DNA from: Xylophilus ampelinus
GTDB lineage: Bacteria > Pseudomonadota > Gammaproteobacteria > Burkholderiales > Burkholderiaceae_C
Length of the DNA: 64,000 bases
Direction: 5' to 3'
NCBI RefSeq assembly: GCF_901875635.1
Contig: NZ_CABFMN010000106.1
Coordinates: 1-64,000, forward strand
Shown here: one piece after another, positions 8,125-18,270 of the stretch
How positions within the stretch are numbered: position 1 is the first letter of the stretch
How the letters are laid out: every line of letters starts with the position of its first letter
Notes under the pieces: model-generated
The model's database searches: none
Told to the model about the DNA's origin: nothing
Seen by the model: the letters and a program-made list of their open reading frames with translations, nothing else
Position numbers and translations under genes: made by a program

Positions 8125-8907
8125 ATGACCGGCGACCCGGCCCCTGTACCGCAAGAGCTGCTGGCCCGCGCACGCGCCACACGCCGCATCGTCGTTCTGA
8201 CGGGTGCCGGCATGTCCAGCGAGAGCGGCATTCCCACCTTCCGCGACAAGGTCTCGGGCCTGTGGGCGCGCTTCCGGCCCGAGGACCTGGCCACGCCCGA
8301 GGCCTTCGCGCGCCAGCCGGCGGTGGTGTGGGCCTGGTACGAGGCGCGCCGACGGCAGGTGGCGCGTGCGCAGCCCAACGCCGGGCATCGCGCGCTGGGC
8401 GAACTGGCAGCGCTGCCGCAGGTCGAGGCGCTGGCCATCGTCACGCAGAACGTCGACGACCTGCACGAGCGAGCCGGCTCGGCCGAGGTGCTGCACCTGC
8501 ACGGCAGCCTGTTCGCGCCGCGCTGCTTCGATTGCGGCCACCCCTTCGCACTGCCGGCCGACGACGATGCGGACGCGCCCGAGGCGGCATCGCTGCCGCC
8601 ACCGCGCTGCGCCCGCTGCGGCGGCCTGGTGCGCCCCGGCGTGGTGTGGTTCGGCGAGGCGCTGCCCGACGCGCCGTGGCGCGCTGCGATGGCGCAAGTC
8701 GCGGACGCCGACCTGGTGCTGGTGGTCGGCACCTCGGGGCTGGTCTATCCCGCGGCCAGTCTGCCGATCACCGCGCGCCAGCACGGTGCGCACGTGGCGA
8801 TCCTCAACCCCGACGCCGATGCAGGTGGCGCGCCGGGCGACATCGTGTGGCAGACCACGGCAGCGCGCGGCCTGCCCGCGCTGGTGGCCGCGCTGCGCGC
8901 CGGCTGA
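8125..8907 (+). CDS. Sir2-family NAD-dependent protein deacylase, SIRT5-like (class III)
   Basis: A 260-residue sirtuin that removes acyl groups from lysines using NAD+, making nicotinamide and O-acyl-ADP-ribose. All core motifs are present: GAGMSSESGIPTFR (27-40), TQNVDDLHERAG (107-118), catalytic His126 in LHLHGS, two zinc Cys pairs (Cys134/137 and Cys162/165), and VVWFGE. Tyr72 and Arg75 in WYEARRR form the YxxR pair that binds succinyl/malonyl lysine in SIRT5 and CobB, so desuccinylase activity is likely. ATG at 8125 leaves 28 bases after the DUF2384 gene, suggesting co-transcription. A linker of about 18 acidic residues lies between the zinc Cys pairs. Confidence 0.93.
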   Translation: MTGDPAPVPQELLARARATRRIVVLTGAGMSSESGIPTFRDKVSGLWARFRPEDLATPEAFARQPAVVWAWYEARRRQVARAQPNAGHRALGELAALPQVEALAIVTQNVDDLHERAGSAEVLHLHGSLFAPRCFDCGHPFALPADDDADAPEAASLPPPRCARCGGLVRPGVVWFGEALPDAPWRAAMAQVADADLVLVVGTSGLVYPAASLPITARQHGAHVAILNPDADAGGAPGDIVWQTTAARGLPALVAALRAG

Positions 8908-8925
8908 TCCGCCGAGCCGCGTTCT

Positions 8926-9774
8926 TCAGCGCGTATCGCCCGCCGCAGCGCCGAAGCGGTAGCTCGACACCGTGAGGCCGCCCATGAAGCCGTTCTCGTG
9001 ATAGACGCGGGCACCCGCCTCGCCCTCGGCCGCACCCACCGCCACCATGAGCGGGATCAGGTGTTCCTCGCGCGGATGCGCGATGCGCGCCGCCGGCGCG
9101 GCGGCCCAGTCCGCCAGCCCCTGCGAGCGGGCCTCGCCGGTGCGGCCGGTGACCGTGTCGCCCAGCCAGTCGTCGAAAGCCTTCGAGGGCGCGGCGGCCT
9201 GCGGACCGAAGGCGCGCAGGTTGTGGTAGCTCAGGCCGCTGCCGACGATGAGCACGTCCTCGTCACGCAACGGCGCCAGCGCGCGGCCCAGCGCCAGGTG
9301 CTCGGCCGGGCTCAGCCCGCGCTTGAGCGACAGCTGCACCACGGGCACGTCGGCCTCGGGGTAGATGGCCCTCATGGGCGAGAACATGCCGTGGTCGTAG
9401 CCGCGCTCGGCGTCGACGGCGCTGGGCAGGCCGGCGGCCTCGAGCAGTTGCTGCACGCGCTGCGCCAGCGCCGGCGAGCCGGGGGCGTCGTAGTGCACGC
9501 TGTAGGTGTGGGGCGGGAAACCGCCGTAGTCGTAGATCATGGGCGGGCGCGGATTGGCCTGCACGGTGAACACCGGCGCCTCCCAGTGTGCCGAGACCAT
9601 GAGGATGGCCTTCGGCGTGCGGCCGACCTGGCGCGGCATGTCGGCCAGTGCGGCTTCCAGCCTGGCGTAGGTGTCGCCCATCTCGGCCTTCATCCAGGGC
9701 CAGGGGCCGCCGCCGTGCGAGATGAAGTAGGTCGGCAGCCGCGAGGCACTGCCAGAAATCGTGGATGTGGTCAT
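8926..9774 (-). CDS. LigB-family extradiol dioxygenase (DODA/YgiD type)
   Basis: A 282-residue class III ring-cleaving dioxygenase, related to plant 4,5-DOPA dioxygenase and E. coli YgiD. Likely metal and active-site histidines are His20 in FISHGGG, His63 in SAHWE, His128 in GYDHGMFSPM, and His233/His238 in HPREEHLIPL. The C-terminal half has the usual VLIVGSGLSYHNLR segment. The start ATG (9772-9774) has an AAGGAG site at good spacing. It is divergent from a LysR gene over an 89-base gap with repeat sequences, so that regulator probably controls it. The natural catechol substrate is unknown. Confidence 0.92.
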   Translation of the reverse strand: MTTSTISGSASRLPTYFISHGGGPWPWMKAEMGDTYARLEAALADMPRQVGRTPKAILMVSAHWEAPVFTVQANPRPPMIYDYGGFPPHTYSVHYDAPGSPALAQRVQQLLEAAGLPSAVDAERGYDHGMFSPMRAIYPEADVPVVQLSLKRGLSPAEHLALGRALAPLRDEDVLIVGSGLSYHNLRAFGPQAAAPSKAFDDWLGDTVTGRTGEARSQGLADWAAAPAARIAHPREEHLIPLMVAVGAAEGEAGARVYHENGFMGGLTVSSYRFGAAAGDTR

Positions 9775-9791
9775 GGAATGCTCCTTGTCTC

Positions 9792-9850
9792 GAATGTAGG
9801 GATTTCCTCCACGGAATTCGAGAGCGCTACATTCAATGATCGATTTCCTC
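9792..9850. promoter_or_regulatory. Candidate LysR-type operator between the dioxygenase and LysR genes
   Basis: An 8-bp perfect inverted repeat, GAATGTAG (9792-9799) and CTACATTC (9827-9834), spans 43 bases. A 9-bp direct repeat GATTTCCTC occurs at 9801-9809 and 9842-9850. Both lie in the 89-base divergent promoter region, the usual site for autoregulating LysR proteins. Binding is inferred, not shown. Confidence 0.55.
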
Positions 9851-9863
9851 AGATGAAAGCACC

Positions 9864-10751
9864 ATGGACCGACTCACCAGCCTGCGCGTGTTCCGCGAAG
9901 TGGTCGAGGCCGGCAGCTTCGCCCAGGCGGCGCAAGTGCTGGGCATCTCGGCCCCGATGGCCAGCAAGCATGTGGCCCAGCTGGAGCAGTCGCTGGGCGC
10001 GCGCCTGCTGCACCGCTCCAGCCGGCACCTGAGCCTGACCGAGGCCGGCACGGCCTGGTACGAGCAGAGCGCCCGCGCGCTCGACCTGCTCGATGCGGCC
10101 GAGAGCGCCATCGGCAGCCGCGACACCACGCCGCGCGGCCAGCTCAAGGTGAGCGCGCCCGTGTGGTGCGCCACGCCGCGCATCGCGCGCGTGCTGGCCG
10201 ACTACCGCGCGCAGCACCCCGAGGTGCTGGTCGACATGCACCTGGCCAACCGCAAGGTGGACCTGGCCGCCGACGGCTACGACCTCGCGCTTCGCGCCAC
10301 GCAGGAGCCCTCGCCCGCGCTCATCGCCCGGCCGCTGTGCCGGGTGGCCTTCCACCTCGTCGCCTCGCCCGCCTACCTGCGCCGCGCCGGCACGCCCGCC
10401 ACGCCGGCCGACCTGGCCCGCATGGCGGCCATCGTTCCGAGCTACGTCAAGCTCGAAGGCCTGACATTGCGCGGCCCGGGCGGGCGCCAGGTGCCCTTAC
10501 GCCTGACGCCCGCGATGCGCTCGGACGACACCAACCTCACCCTGCACACCGTGCGCGCCGGCCTGGGCTTCGCCTACCTGCCCGACTGGCTGGTGGACGA
10601 CGACCTGGCCAGCGGCGCACTGGTGCCACTCGTGCCGCAGTACACCGCGCCGGTCAACACGCTCTTCGCGGTCTACACCAGCCGCCAGTACATGGCGCCC
10701 AAGCTGCGCAGCTTCATCGACTTCCTGGCAGCCGCCCTGGGCGGGGCATGA
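9864..10751 (+). CDS. LysR-family transcriptional regulator
   Basis: A 295-residue regulator. The N-terminal winged helix covers about residues 1-60 (SLRVFREVVEAGSFAQAAQV and SKHVAQLEQSLGARLLHRSS), followed by a linker helix and a periplasmic-binding-like effector domain (about 90-290). The sequence style, including GQLKVSAPVW and YDLALRAT, is that of the CrgA/AaeR-like LysR subgroup. It is divergent from the LigB-type dioxygenase, which is its probable target. ridA begins just after its stop and may be co-transcribed. Effector unknown. Confidence 0.93.
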   Translation: MDRLTSLRVFREVVEAGSFAQAAQVLGISAPMASKHVAQLEQSLGARLLHRSSRHLSLTEAGTAWYEQSARALDLLDAAESAIGSRDTTPRGQLKVSAPVWCATPRIARVLADYRAQHPEVLVDMHLANRKVDLAADGYDLALRATQEPSPALIARPLCRVAFHLVASPAYLRRAGTPATPADLARMAAIVPSYVKLEGLTLRGPGGRQVPLRLTPAMRSDDTNLTLHTVRAGLGFAYLPDWLVDDDLASGALVPLVPQYTAPVNTLFAVYTSRQYMAPKLRSFIDFLAAALGGA

Positions 10752-10783
10752 TGCAGGCCCACTCAGCACGCAGGAACCCGTTC

Positions 10784-11176
10784 ATGAGCACCATCCACTA
10801 CTTCGCCTCCGAAGGCCGCTTCAAGACCCCGCCGCTGTCGGCCGCGGCGCGCATCGGCGATCTGGTCTTCGTCTCGGGCACGCCCGGCTATCACGACGAC
10901 GGCAGCATCGACGAAGGCGACTTCGGCAAGCAGTTCGACCAGGCGGTGGTGGCCCTGCGCCGCACCTTGGAAACGGCCGGATCGGGCATGCGCTCGCTGG
11001 TCAAGGTCAACATGCTGCTCACGCGCCAGAGCGACGTGGCCGAGATGAACCGCCGCTATGCCGAGGCCTTCGGCCCCGCGCCGTATCCGGCCCGCACCAC
11101 CTGCGTGGTCGCCTCGCTGCCCGACCCGCGCATGCTGCTGGAGATCGAATGCGTGGCGGCGGTGAGCGCCGGCTGA
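10784..11176 (+). CDS. RidA/YjgF/YER057c family protein
   Basis: A 130-residue member of the Rid family, which hydrolyses reactive enamine/imine intermediates released by PLP enzymes. Arg104 in YPARTTCVVASLP is the conserved imine-binding arginine, and Glu in LLEIECVA is at the expected end strand. ATG at 10784 is preferred (AGGA about 9 bases upstream); an earlier in-frame ATG at 10751, overlapping the LysR stop, would add 11 residues. The extra N-terminal segment and loop suggest a RidA paralogue rather than the canonical housekeeping RidA. Co-transcription with the LysR gene is likely from the 32-base gap. Confidence 0.88.
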   Translation: MSTIHYFASEGRFKTPPLSAAARIGDLVFVSGTPGYHDDGSIDEGDFGKQFDQAVVALRRTLETAGSGMRSLVKVNMLLTRQSDVAEMNRRYAEAFGPAPYPARTTCVVASLPDPRMLLEIECVAAVSAG

Positions 11177-11190
11177 TCGCCGCGCTTCCA

Positions 11191-11250
11191 AGCCAAAAGT
11201 GCCTGTAGCGCCCGTCACGCGGGCGTCAGCAGCTATCGATTCGATAGCAA
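11191..11250 (-). repeat. Comamonad two-hairpin intergenic repeat, copy 2
   Basis: Reverse orientation relative to copy 1: starts AGCCAAAAGTGC, GC hairpin CGCCCG-TCACG-CGGGCG, ends in GCTATCGATTCGATAGC, which here is an 8-bp perfect stem with one loop base. It lies 14 bases after the ridA stop. Confidence 0.9.
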
Positions 11251-11346
11251 AACATCCCTGCTGCTTCGTGGGCTGGGGCGTGCCGCTACAGTGACGGCCC
11301 GGCGTCACGAGCGCCGTCCGTGCATCCGCCAGGGAGACCCCGCGCC

Positions 11347-13179
11347 TTGTTGTTCCGCTTCTTCGAAAAGCTGCTTTCCCCCTATCCGCCCGCCGAGCCG
11401 GCCTTGCCGCCCAAGGGCTTCTTCGCCTTCCTCTGGGCCTGCACCGACGGCGTGCGCGGCAAGATCGCGTGGCTGGCCGCCCTCACCGCCGTCATGTCGG
11501 CCTTCGAGGCGCTGCTGTTCGCCATGCTCGGCCGCGTGGTCGACTGGCTCGGCGGCATCCAGCCCGGCCAGCTGTGGGCCGCACGCGGCAGCACGCTGAC
11601 GTGGCTGGCCGCGGCGCTGGTGGCCAGCATCGTGGTCGTGGCGCTGCAGACGATGGTCAAGCACCAAACGCTGGCCATCAACCTGCCGATGCGCCTGCGC
11701 TGGAACTTCCACCGGCTGATGCTGGGCCAGAGCATGGCCTTCTACCAGGACGAGTTCGCCGGCCGCATCACGACCAAGGTGATGCAGACCGCGCTGGCCG
11801 TGCGCGACACCCTGTTCGTGCTGGCCGACGTGCTGGTGGCCATGGGCACCTACGTGGCGACGATCCTGATCCTGTCGAGCGTGTTCGCGGGCGGGCTCGT
11901 GCTGCCCTTCGTGGTGTGGCTGGCGCTGTATTTGGTCGCCATGTGGTACTTCGTGCCGCGGCTCGGGCGCATCGGCAAGGCGCAGGCCGACGCGCGCTCG
12001 GTGATGGTCGGCCGCGTGACCGACGCCTACACCAACATCGCGACGGTCAAGCTCTTCTCGCACACGCACCGCGAGGCGCAGTTCGCCCGCGCCGCGATGC
12101 AGGATTTCGCGCGCACCGGCTACGCGCAGATGCGCCTGGTGAGCGCCTTCGAGATCGTCAACCACACCCTGTCGATGGGCCTGGTCGGCGGCATGGCCGG
12201 CGTGGGCCTGTGGATGTGGTCGCAGGGCCAGGTCGGCATCGGCGCGGTGGCGGCCGCCACGGCGATGGCGCTGCGGCTGCAGGGCATGTCGCACTGGATC
12301 ATGTGGGAAACGACCAGCCTCTTCGAGAGCGTGGGCACGGTGCAGGACGGCATCAACACGCTGAGCCGGCCGCGCACGGTGCTCGATGCGCCCGGCGCCG
12401 TGCCGCTGCAGGTGCCGCGCGGCGAGGTGCGCTTCGACGATGTGTCGTTCTCGTACGGCGAAGGCAAGCGCCGCGTCATCGAGCACCTGAACCTCACAGT
12501 GAAGCCCGGCGAGAAGATCGGCCTGGTCGGCCGCTCGGGCGCGGGCAAGTCCACGCTGGTGAACCTGCTGCTGCGCTTCCACGACATTTCGGCCGGCCGG
12601 GTGCTGATCGACGGCCAGGACATCGCACAGGTCACGCAGGATTCGCTGCGTGCGCACATCGGCATGGTGACGCAGGACACCAGCCTGCTGCACCGTTCGC
12701 TGGCCGACAACATCGCCTACGGGCAGCCCGACGCCACGGAGGCGCAGATCCGCGCCGCCGCCGAGCGGGCCGAGGCCTCGGGCTTCGTCGACCAGCTCAC
12801 CGACCCGCAGGGCCGCACCGGCCTGGCCGCCCACGTGGGCGAGCGCGGCGTGAAGCTCTCGGGGGGCCAGCGCCAGCGCATCGCCATCGCGCGGGTGATG
12901 CTCAAGGACGCGCCCATCCTGCTGCTGGACGAGGCCACCAGCGCCCTCGACTCCGAGGTCGAGGCCGCCATCCAGCAGAGCCTGAACACGCTGATGCAGG
13001 GCAAGACCGTGATCGCCATCGCGCACCGGCTGTCGACCATCGCGGCGATGGACCGCCTGATCGTGCTCGACGGCGGGCGCGTCGTGGAGGAAGGCACGCA
13101 CCGCGAACTGCTGGCGCGTGACGGGCTCTATGCGCGGTTGTGGGCGCACCAGAGCGGGGGGTTCCTGGGCGAGGAGTAA
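11347..13179 (+). CDS. ABC transporter, fused membrane and ATPase domains (exporter)
   Basis: A 610-residue half-transporter of the MsbA/multidrug exporter type. An N-terminal six-helix membrane domain (about 35-330) is followed by an ATPase: Walker A GRSGAGKS (395-402), signature LSGGQ (504-508), Walker B with Asp528-Glu529 in LLLDEATS, and switch His560 in IAHRLS. I chose TTG at 11347 because AGGGAGA sits 9 bases before it; a GTG at 11320 would add nine residues without a ribosome site. It ends 38 bases from the convergent MmgE/PrpD gene. Substrate (drug, lipid or peptide) cannot be told. Confidence 0.93.
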   Translation: MLFRFFEKLLSPYPPAEPALPPKGFFAFLWACTDGVRGKIAWLAALTAVMSAFEALLFAMLGRVVDWLGGIQPGQLWAARGSTLTWLAAALVASIVVVALQTMVKHQTLAINLPMRLRWNFHRLMLGQSMAFYQDEFAGRITTKVMQTALAVRDTLFVLADVLVAMGTYVATILILSSVFAGGLVLPFVVWLALYLVAMWYFVPRLGRIGKAQADARSVMVGRVTDAYTNIATVKLFSHTHREAQFARAAMQDFARTGYAQMRLVSAFEIVNHTLSMGLVGGMAGVGLWMWSQGQVGIGAVAAATAMALRLQGMSHWIMWETTSLFESVGTVQDGINTLSRPRTVLDAPGAVPLQVPRGEVRFDDVSFSYGEGKRRVIEHLNLTVKPGEKIGLVGRSGAGKSTLVNLLLRFHDISAGRVLIDGQDIAQVTQDSLRAHIGMVTQDTSLLHRSLADNIAYGQPDATEAQIRAAAERAEASGFVDQLTDPQGRTGLAAHVGERGVKLSGGQRQRIAIARVMLKDAPILLLDEATSALDSEVEAAIQQSLNTLMQGKTVIAIAHRLSTIAAMDRLIVLDGGRVVEEGTHRELLARDGLYARLWAHQSGGFLGEE

Positions 13180-13217
13180 TGCCACCCCGGCGCACGCGAG
13201 GCCGTTCGCCAAGCCTT

Positions 13218-14606
13218 TCAGTTCACCGGGGCGTCCTCGGGCCGCGCCAGTGCGCAGAGTTCGCGCACATCGGGCGCATCCGCCAGCCGCCAGCAGGCCT
13301 CGGCGAGTTCCTGAGTGCGCGCTTCACCGATCACCGGGGCGGCAAGATCGTGAAACTTGCGTTCGAGTTCGGCGTTCGACATGGGCCGCTGGAGTGAGCC
13401 GATCGCGTGCTCGACGTCCACCTGCACGCGCTCCCCGGTCAGCAGAACCGCGCTCATGTTCACGGCGGCCTCGTTCATGTCCGGATCGACGCGCGCACGG
13501 ACCTTGCGGCGCAGTTCGACGACGTCCGCCCGGTGCACGACGGCATCGTCGTACTCCGCTTCGCCCGCCTTCCCGAAGATCAGACCCACCGCGCAGCCGT
13601 GGTACACGCTGAACTTCGCGGCCAGGCCATCGGCCGGCTCCTTCTTGCCGGTGAGTTCCAGGACGAGAGGATGGACCTGCAGGTCGATGTGCTCGATGTC
13701 TTCGGCCCGGATGCCCCGCTGCCTCAGTTGGACGCAGGCGTCGATGCTCGGATGAATCACGATGCCGCAGGCGAAGGGCTTGTAGGCGTTGTATGAAATC
13801 TCGAAGCGGCTGCCGAGGGCCTGCGTCACCTCGTCCCAATCGAACTTCGTGGAGATCACCTGCGCGAAGCCGCGCGGCGCTTCCAGGGCCCGGCCGCTGG
13901 CGGTGAAGCCGTGCTGCGCCAACAACGCGGACATGAGCCCGGCCTTGGCCGCCGCACCGGGATGGAACGGCTTGGCCATGGTCCCGAACTGCTCGCGCAG
14001 ACCCACGGGCTGCGACGCTGCGATTCCCAGCGCCATGGTCGTGCGATGCGCATCGAGCCCGAGCAGCCGGGCGCAGGCGGCCGCAGCGCCGAGCGTCCCC
14101 GTCGTGCCGGTGATGTGCCATCCGCGGTCGTAGTGGTCGGGATAGATCATGTTGCCCACCCGGCAGGACACGTCGATGCCCAGGACGACGGCATCCATGA
14201 GCTGGCGCCCGGTCGCGCCCGTCTTCTCCGCCAGCGCCAGCACGGCCGAACACACGGGTCCCGCCGGGTGGATGATGGTCTTGAGGTGCGTGTCGTCGAA
14301 ATCGAAAGTGTGCGAGGTGATGCCGTTGATGAGCGCGGCATTGGCGACGTCGACGCGCTCCGTCCTCCCGAGCACGGTGGCCTGCTGTGCCGGGTCCAGG
14401 AACTGCACCGCGTGCAGCGCCGACCGGGCGGCCTCGTGGTCGGCCGCCCCGATGGCGCAGCCCGTCCAGTTGAACATCGTGCGATGCGCTTCCCGCTCGA
14501 CATCGTCGCTCCAGCCACGCGAAGGATGACCGGCCACGAAGTGGCCGAGGATCTCGGTGATCGGAGGTGCCGCACTGTCGCCTGCGACTTGGGTGTTGAT
14601 GGCCAT
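13218..14606 (-). CDS. MmgE/PrpD family protein (dehydratase-like)
   Basis: A 462-residue protein of the family of 2-methylcitrate dehydratase PrpD, cis-aconitate decarboxylase and iminodisuccinate epimerase. Family features include NGITSHTFDFDDTH (about 98-111), HPAGPV, GYNxxKPFACGxxxHPS-like sequence (SYNAYKPFACGIVIHPSIDA) and the C-terminal lid. The start ATG at 14604-14606 (MAINTQV) begins the fold; longer upstream reading lacks support. It lies 71 bases behind a Bug receptor on the same strand, so it likely acts on the polycarboxylate that the receptor binds. Real PrpD would sit with prpB/prpC, which are absent here, so this is not the methylcitrate-cycle enzyme. Confidence 0.87.
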   Translation of the reverse strand: MAINTQVAGDSAAPPITEILGHFVAGHPSRGWSDDVEREAHRTMFNWTGCAIGAADHEAARSALHAVQFLDPAQQATVLGRTERVDVANAALINGITSHTFDFDDTHLKTIIHPAGPVCSAVLALAEKTGATGRQLMDAVVLGIDVSCRVGNMIYPDHYDRGWHITGTTGTLGAAAACARLLGLDAHRTTMALGIAASQPVGLREQFGTMAKPFHPGAAAKAGLMSALLAQHGFTASGRALEAPRGFAQVISTKFDWDEVTQALGSRFEISYNAYKPFACGIVIHPSIDACVQLRQRGIRAEDIEHIDLQVHPLVLELTGKKEPADGLAAKFSVYHGCAVGLIFGKAGEAEYDDAVVHRADVVELRRKVRARVDPDMNEAAVNMSAVLLTGERVQVDVEHAIGSLQRPMSNAELERKFHDLAAPVIGEARTQELAEACWRLADAPDVRELCALARPEDAPVN

Positions 14607-14677
14607 GAATCTATCCAGTAGAAGAGTTGAACGAGGCGGGCCTCTTCGTTCGGCAGGCCCGTTTTGCGTGCGCGGCC

Positions 14678-15655
14678 CTAGGCATCCAGCCTGATGTTCT
14701 GAGCCTGGGCCAAGCGGGTCCAACGCGCCAGGTCCTTCCTGACATAGGCGTCGAATTCGCCCGGCGTCATCCGCATGGGCACGACGGCCTCCACGGCCAG
14801 GAGCTTCTCGAGCTCGGGATCGAGGAGAACCTTGCCGAGCGTCTCGTTGAGGGCTGCCACCGTCGAGGACGCCATGCCCGCGGGCCCGGAGACGCCGTAC
14901 CACTGCAGGACGTCATCGAATTCGCCGATGCCCAGTTCCTTGAAGGTCGGGATGTCGGGGTATCGCTTCGTGCGCTGCTCGCCCGTGACCGCGAGTGCGC
15001 GCAACTTGCCGCCCGACAGATGCGGCACGGCGGCTGCCAGCCCCGGGAACATGGCTTGGGTCTGCCCCCCGAGCAGGTCGTTGATGGCGGGCGCGATGCC
15101 CTTGTACGAGACATGGGCCGGCGCGATGCCGAGCTTGGCCTTGAGCATCTCCATGAGCAGGTGGCTCAGCGTGCCGGCACCCGCTGAGCCGTAGTTGTGC
15201 GGGCCACCGGCCTTCATGAAGCCGACGAACTCCTGGAAATTCCTCACCGGGAGGGCAGCGTCCACCACCAGCACGTTCGGCGTTCCTCCGATCATCGCGA
15301 TGGGCGTGAAGTCCTTGATCGGGTCGTAGGGCACCCGTCGCGTGGCCGGGCTGGTACCGAGCGTGGCCACGTACCCCTGCATGAGCGTGTACCCGTCGGG
15401 ATCCGCGCGCCTGGTCTTCTGGCACGCGATCACGCCACCACCGCCACCCAGGTTTTCCACCACGAATGTGGCGCCCAGCGCCTTGCCCCACAAGGTGGTG
15501 GTGGCACGGGCGACATAGTCGCTGCCGCCGCCGGCTGCCACCGGCACGACATAGCTGATGGGCCGGGCGGGGTATTTGTCCCCGGCAAATGCCGGGCCCC
15601 GCATGGTCAGCGCGCCCATGCCGGCGCCCGCAATGCAGAAGTTTCTGCGGTTCAT
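14678..15655 (-). CDS. Bug-type tripartite tricarboxylate transporter receptor
   Basis: A 325-residue periplasmic solute receptor of the Bug/TctC family, expanded in betaproteobacteria. The leader MNRRNFCIAGAGMGALTM has a twin-arginine motif (RRNF, 3-6), suggesting Tat export. Mature features are YPARPISYVVPVAAGGGSD, a Bug ligand loop, and YKGIAPAINDLLGGQTQAMF. ATG at 15653-15655 is set by AAGGAG seven bases upstream. No TctA/TctB membrane genes are present, which is common for Bug genes. It probably leads an operon with the MmgE/PrpD gene and is divergent from a LysR gene. Confidence 0.92.
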   Translation of the reverse strand: MNRRNFCIAGAGMGALTMRGPAFAGDKYPARPISYVVPVAAGGGSDYVARATTTLWGKALGATFVVENLGGGGGVIACQKTRRADPDGYTLMQGYVATLGTSPATRRVPYDPIKDFTPIAMIGGTPNVLVVDAALPVRNFQEFVGFMKAGGPHNYGSAGAGTLSHLLMEMLKAKLGIAPAHVSYKGIAPAINDLLGGQTQAMFPGLAAAVPHLSGGKLRALAVTGEQRTKRYPDIPTFKELGIGEFDDVLQWYGVSGPAGMASSTVAALNETLGKVLLDPELEKLLAVEAVVPMRMTPGEFDAYVRKDLARWTRLAQAQNIRLDA

Positions 15656-15757
15656 GGCTGTCTCCTTGGGTGATTTCGATGCGTCCTTCATCGACCGTGC
15701 GGCACGCCGCGATGGCTCGATGGGTTGGCATCGTGTCGCGTCGTCACCCATCTGTAA

Positions 15758-15784
15758 AATGCATTGTTCTGACTGAACGATGCA
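15758..15784. promoter_or_regulatory. Candidate LysR operator between Bug receptor and LysR genes
   Basis: A near-perfect dyad, TGCATTGTTC-TGACT-GAACGATGCA (15760-15784, one mismatch in ten pairs), lies 21 bases before the LysR start in the divergent promoter region. Its left part, AATGCATTGTTCT (15758-15770), recurs exactly at 39693-39705 in another LysR divergent region. Confidence 0.65.
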
Positions 15785-15804
15785 ATTCCTGCAATCATGA
15801 AGCG

Positions 15805-16713
15805 ATGACGAGAGCCTCCCTCGCCGACCTCCGGGCCTTCGTCACTGTGGGGGAAATGGGCAGCTTCGCCACGGCGGCGAAGCTCCTGCATCTGTCGCAA
15901 CCGGCGCTTTCGCGGCGCATCTCGCACCTGGAGGAGATGCTCGACGTGCGGTTGCTCGACCGCACGTCGCGCAGCGTCGTCCTCACCTCGCTGGGGCGGC
16001 GATTCATGGCCCAGGTTCGCCATGGCATCGACGAGATCGACCGATCCGTCGTCAGCCTCAGGGACATCGCCCATCTCGAGGCCGGCGACGTGACGGTGGG
16101 CTGCGTGTTTTCGGTGGTGCAGCACTTCCTGCCCTCGGTCATGCGGGCATTCAGCGAGCAACATCCCGGGGTGCTGATCCGCATCATCGAGGAAGGCGCC
16201 GACGAGGTGCTCGCCAGCGTGAAGGCGGGCGAGGCGGACATCGCGCTCGGGTACACGGGCATGCAAGACCCGGACATCCACTTCACGGCGCTCAGAAAGG
16301 AGTCCTTCGTCGTCGCGTGCCCGACCGCCCATCCCTTCGCCGGCAGAAAAACGGTGCGCTGGAGCGAATTGGCGGCCCATCCGTACGCGCTGGTCTCACG
16401 CGAGAGCGGCAACCGCGTGCTGATCGACCAGGCCCTTGCTCGCCTGAGCAGCCTTCCCCGCCCGGTATGCGAAGTCAGGCACGTCTCGACCCTGGTCGGC
16501 ATTGTTGAGAGCGGTCTGGCCATCGCGGTCGTACCGGACCTTGCCCTGCCGCGCGAAAGCACCACGGTCACTGGCGTTCGGCTGGTGCAGCCCGGCATAT
16601 CGCGCACCATCGGGCTGATTCGACGCAGCAATCGCACGCTGTCGCCGGCAGCCGCCGAGTTCGCGCGCCTGCTGACGGAGGCGGCGCAGCGCGACCCCCG
16701 ACGCTCATCCTGA
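15805..16713 (+). CDS. LysR-family transcriptional regulator
   Basis: A 302-residue regulator with the N-terminal winged helix (ADLRAFVTVGEMGSFATAAK, then QPALSRRISHLEEMLDVRLL) and a C-terminal effector domain starting near GDVTVGCVFS (about residue 92). Start ATG at 15805 is the only Met ahead of the helix. It is divergent from the Bug-MmgE/PrpD operon, with a strong dyad in the 149-base gap, so it most likely controls that operon in response to its carboxylate substrate. Confidence 0.93.
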   Translation: MTRASLADLRAFVTVGEMGSFATAAKLLHLSQPALSRRISHLEEMLDVRLLDRTSRSVVLTSLGRRFMAQVRHGIDEIDRSVVSLRDIAHLEAGDVTVGCVFSVVQHFLPSVMRAFSEQHPGVLIRIIEEGADEVLASVKAGEADIALGYTGMQDPDIHFTALRKESFVVACPTAHPFAGRKTVRWSELAAHPYALVSRESGNRVLIDQALARLSSLPRPVCEVRHVSTLVGIVESGLAIAVVPDLALPRESTTVTGVRLVQPGISRTIGLIRRSNRTLSPAAAEFARLLTEAAQRDPRRSS

Positions 16714-18240
<1,527 letters not shown>

Positions 18241-18270
18241 GGCGGTCCGCCGCGCGGGCACTCCGAAACG

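Noticed and set aside
13180..13217. Terminator between the ABC exporter and the MmgE/PrpD gene
   Set aside because: No stable stem with a T-run is visible in the 38-base gap.
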